Below, piece by piece: positions 62,060-64,000 of a stretch of DNA of 64,000 bases. Origin of the DNA: Algisphaera agarilytica. GTDB taxonomy: Bacteria; Planctomycetota; Phycisphaerae; Phycisphaerales; Phycisphaeraceae. The translations under genes were made by a program, and so were the position numbers. Under the pieces are notes generated by a model, which worked only from the letters and a program-made list of their open reading frames with translations, did not search any database and was not told where the DNA came from. The first letter of the stretch is position 1. Each line of letters opens with the position of its first letter. The DNA is taken from positions 2,920,836 through 2,984,835 of the forward strand of contig NZ_JACHGY010000001.1 of assembly GCF_014207595.1 (NCBI RefSeq), read 5' to 3'.

Positions 62060-64000
62060 ATGCCCGATCTCACTCCCCCAGCTTCGACCAAGACGACCTC
62101 CTGGACCGCGGTCTGGCAGTTGCCGGTGCTGCTGGTCGGGATGGTGCTGCTGGGCGTGGGGCTGTATCTGGCCAAGCCGCGTTACACCCCGCCGGACTTC
62201 CACGGCATGCTGGACACGGTCGACCAGTACCTCGAGGCGGACAACCCTGAAGAAGCCCGGATCCGGATGGACACGCTGGTCGAAGAGGGGATCGAAACCC
62301 AAAACGATCTGACGCGCGGCCGGTACTACCAGTACCTGGGTGACCACGACTGGCTGGTGTACAGCGACCTGTATCCCGTGCCCGTCGACACGCCCGAGTC
62401 GGCGGTGCAGCTGCGGAAGGTGGTCGAGGCGTACGAGACCGCGGAAGGCTTCGGCCGAACGCTGGACGGCCTGTCGATGCAGCGCTGGGCCGAGACGCTG
62501 GTGCTGCGTGGACAGGAAGACGACGCCCTGGCGATCGTCGACCGCATGGAAGCCAAAGACGCGGCGATGCGATACAGCCTGATCCGTCGGCTGATCGAGA
62601 AGCACCGCTCGGACGGCGACCCCGAAGCCTTCGCCCGCATGCTCGACCGCTTCGAGCGCACCCTCCGCGACGAAAGCGACAAGAAAGAACAACTCAAGCA
62701 GCGGCAGTGGGTCGCCCAGCTCCGTGCCCGGCACTACCTGGATGTCGAAGACCCGCAGCGGGCGATCGACTACATCAACCGCGAGATGCAGCGGCTGCGG
62801 GCCGCGGGTGCGGACGATGCGCCGGATCTGCTGGTGCTGCTGGGGCAGGCGTATCAGAAGATCGCGGACTTCGACAACGCCCGCCGCCTGTACGCGGTGT
62901 CGCAGCAGATGATCCAAGATGGCAACCCGCTGAACGGCCGGATCCTGGTCGGCTTGGCGCAGATCGAGCTGGCGGTGGGGGGCGAAGGGTTTGAAGACCG
63001 CGCCCACACGCTGTTCGGCCGTGCGGCGAAAGAGCATCCGATGGGCGAGGCGTACATCGATGCGTTGATCGGCCGGGCTCACGTCGAGGCGATGATGGGC
63101 CGGGTCACCGATTCGGTGGACCACTTCCGTTTGGCGATCGCTCAGATGCTTGATGTGACGCCTGCCTGGGACCCGCGTCGCAAAGAGGTGACCGAAAAGA
63201 TTGCGTCGCACGTGGATCGCTCGATCGATCTGGAGCAGTACGACGACGCATTGGACTACATCTCCCTGCTGCTGCCGATGTACGACGGTGGCAAGGCGTT
63301 GCCCGCGGAGTCGTTGTTCCAGTTTGCGGAGATCCACGAGAAGATCGGCGAGGCGCGGATGACGCGGGCCGAGTCGATGGACCCGCTGACCTGGGCCGGG
63401 CCGGGCGATCCCCCAATCAAGGCACGCCGGAACGCCTATCAGGAAGCGGCCCACCATTACGGCCAGTCGGCGGAGTACTTCAAGCGTCATGCCGACACCG
63501 TGACCGTGATTGACGACGAGGCCCACGGCGAATCGCTGTGGTCAGCCGGGCAGAACTACGACCTGGCTCAGCGCTGGCCGGACGCGATCGACATCTACGC
63601 CGAGTACGTGACCACCCGCCCCGGCGACGGCGAGCAGCTCAAGGCCCGCCACCACCTCGCCAAGGCGTACATGGCCGATCGCCAGTACGAATCGGCGGTG
63701 GGCATCTTCAAAGACCTCATCGACGAAAACCCGCAGAGCAACTGGGCGTATTCCTCGCTGGTGCCCATGGCCCGCTGCTACACCGCGATGGGGCAATCCG
63801 ATGCGGCGGTGCGGGTGTTGCTTTCCATCGTGGACGGCCACCCGGGCATCCGCCCCGAGTCCGACACCTACCGCGAAGCGCTGGTCGATCTGGCCCGGAC
63901 CTACTACCTCCAAGGCCAGGACGACCCGGTGTACTTCGTGAGCGCCATCGAACGCCTCGACACCGCGGTCGAACGCTACGGCAACACGCACGACGGCCCA
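62060..64000 (+). CDS. Membrane-anchored TPR protein, C-terminus beyond the window
   Basis: At least 647 residues, running in one frame from the ATG at 62060 to the last base. One N-terminal membrane helix (WQLPVLLVGMVLLGVGLYLA) with a periplasmic-looking remainder. Multiple TPR-like helix pairs: DQYLEADNPEEARIRMDTLVEEG, VLLGQAYQKIADFDNARRLYAVSQQM, SAGQNYDLAQRWPDAIDIYAEYV, HHLAKAYMADRQYESAVGIFKDLIDENP and ARTYYLQGQDDPVYFVSAI. It fits the large TPR scaffold proteins common in planctomycetes. The opposite strand also has a long frame (62054-63526) which I reject. Family not named; full length unknown. Confidence 0.88.
   Translation, partial: MPDLTPPASTKTTSWTAVWQLPVLLVGMVLLGVGLYLAKPRYTPPDFHGMLDTVDQYLEADNPEEARIRMDTLVEEGIETQNDLTRGRYYQYLGDHDWLVYSDLYPVPVDTPESAVQLRKVVEAYETAEGFGRTLDGLSMQRWAETLVLRGQEDDALAIVDRMEAKDAAMRYSLIRRLIEKHRSDGDPEAFARMLDRFERTLRDESDKKEQLKQRQWVAQLRARHYLDVEDPQRAIDYINREMQRLRAAGADDAPDLLVLLGQAYQKIADFDNARRLYAVSQQMIQDGNPLNGRILVGLAQIELAVGGEGFEDRAHTLFGRAAKEHPMGEAYIDALIGRAHVEAMMGRVTDSVDHFRLAIAQMLDVTPAWDPRRKEVTEKIASHVDRSIDLEQYDDALDYISLLLPMYDGGKALPAESLFQFAEIHEKIGEARMTRAESMDPLTWAGPGDPPIKARRNAYQEAAHHYGQSAEYFKRHADTVTVIDDEAHGESLWSAGQNYDLAQRWPDAIDIYAEYVTTRPGDGEQLKARHHLAKAYMADRQYESAVGIFKDLIDENPQSNWAYSSLVPMARCYTAMGQSDAAVRVLLSIVDGHPGIRPESDTYREALVDLARTYYLQGQDDPVYFVSAIERLDTAVERYGNTHDGP

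Noticed and set aside
62054-63526. 490-residue minus-strand open frame at the window end
   Set aside because: Arg/His/Leu-rich shadow; the plus-strand TPR protein gives coherent helices and runs the whole way to 64000.

Overview
The window is chromosomal DNA of a planctomycete, most likely class Phycisphaerae. This rests on three things: a complete 16S rRNA gene of that type standing alone without 23S or 5S, high-GC coding DNA with GC-rich third positions, and typical planctomycete families (DUF1080 hydrolase, GH130, EF-hand hydrolase, PrsW with a zinc ribbon, one very strongly codon-biased prepilin-like protein). I searched no database; family names come from motifs read in the translations.

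Layout. 1-6.2 kb: a truncated PhyH dioxygenase, a YihY/BrkB membrane protein, rnpA, a CLC channel with CBS domains, an FMN-binding split-barrel protein and an unrecognised membrane protein. 6.2-9.8 kb: a long leader, the prepilin-like gene, guaB and tRNA-Ile(GAU). 9.8-16.7 kb, minus strand: a 994-residue exported protein, the operon COG3014-ycfL-lpoB (envelope and peptidoglycan synthesis control) and two hypotheticals. 16.9-24.1 kb, plus strand: a TPR lipoprotein, trkA-trkH potassium uptake, two YbjQ/UPF0145 proteins next to PrsW, an orphan nuoI and a low-GC lipoprotein. 24.1-28.1 kb, minus strand: class II aldolase, moaE, mutS. 28.2-35.5 kb, plus strand: two small anchored proteins, priA, a low-GC three-gene operon of unknown function and a MATE exporter. 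35.5-38.7 kb, minus strand: a hypothetical, a GH130 phosphorylase and a degenerate receiver-HATPase protein. 39-44.2 kb: hpf, flavodoxin, a sigma-region-4-like protein, mutT, a probable new sRNA, a hypothetical, then acpH overlapping lpxR. 44.2-49 kb: DUF72, a six-hairpin-like protein, a KDG-kinase-like sugar kinase and a CusF-like copper protein. 49-51.5 kb: 16S rRNA with promoter, boxA, processing stem and terminator. 51.5-64 kb: a hypothetical, DUF1080, Gfo/Idh/MocA oxidoreductase, aminotransferase, prfB, an EF-hand serine hydrolase, CbiX, and a TPR protein cut by the window end.

The most unusual signal is a set of palindromic repeats of at least five sequence families. They do not stay between genes. 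Three are inserted in frame inside essential or core genes (mutS once, priA twice). One lies over the start of rnpA and leaves it without a normal start codon. One supplies the stop codon of mutS. One fills the gap from the aminotransferase stop to prfB. Second, several genes have a sigma-70 type -10 box exactly 5-6 nt before the start codon, which implies leaderless mRNAs. Third, an 80-90 nt intergenic RNA with its own promoter and a strong terminator is predicted near 41.25 kb.
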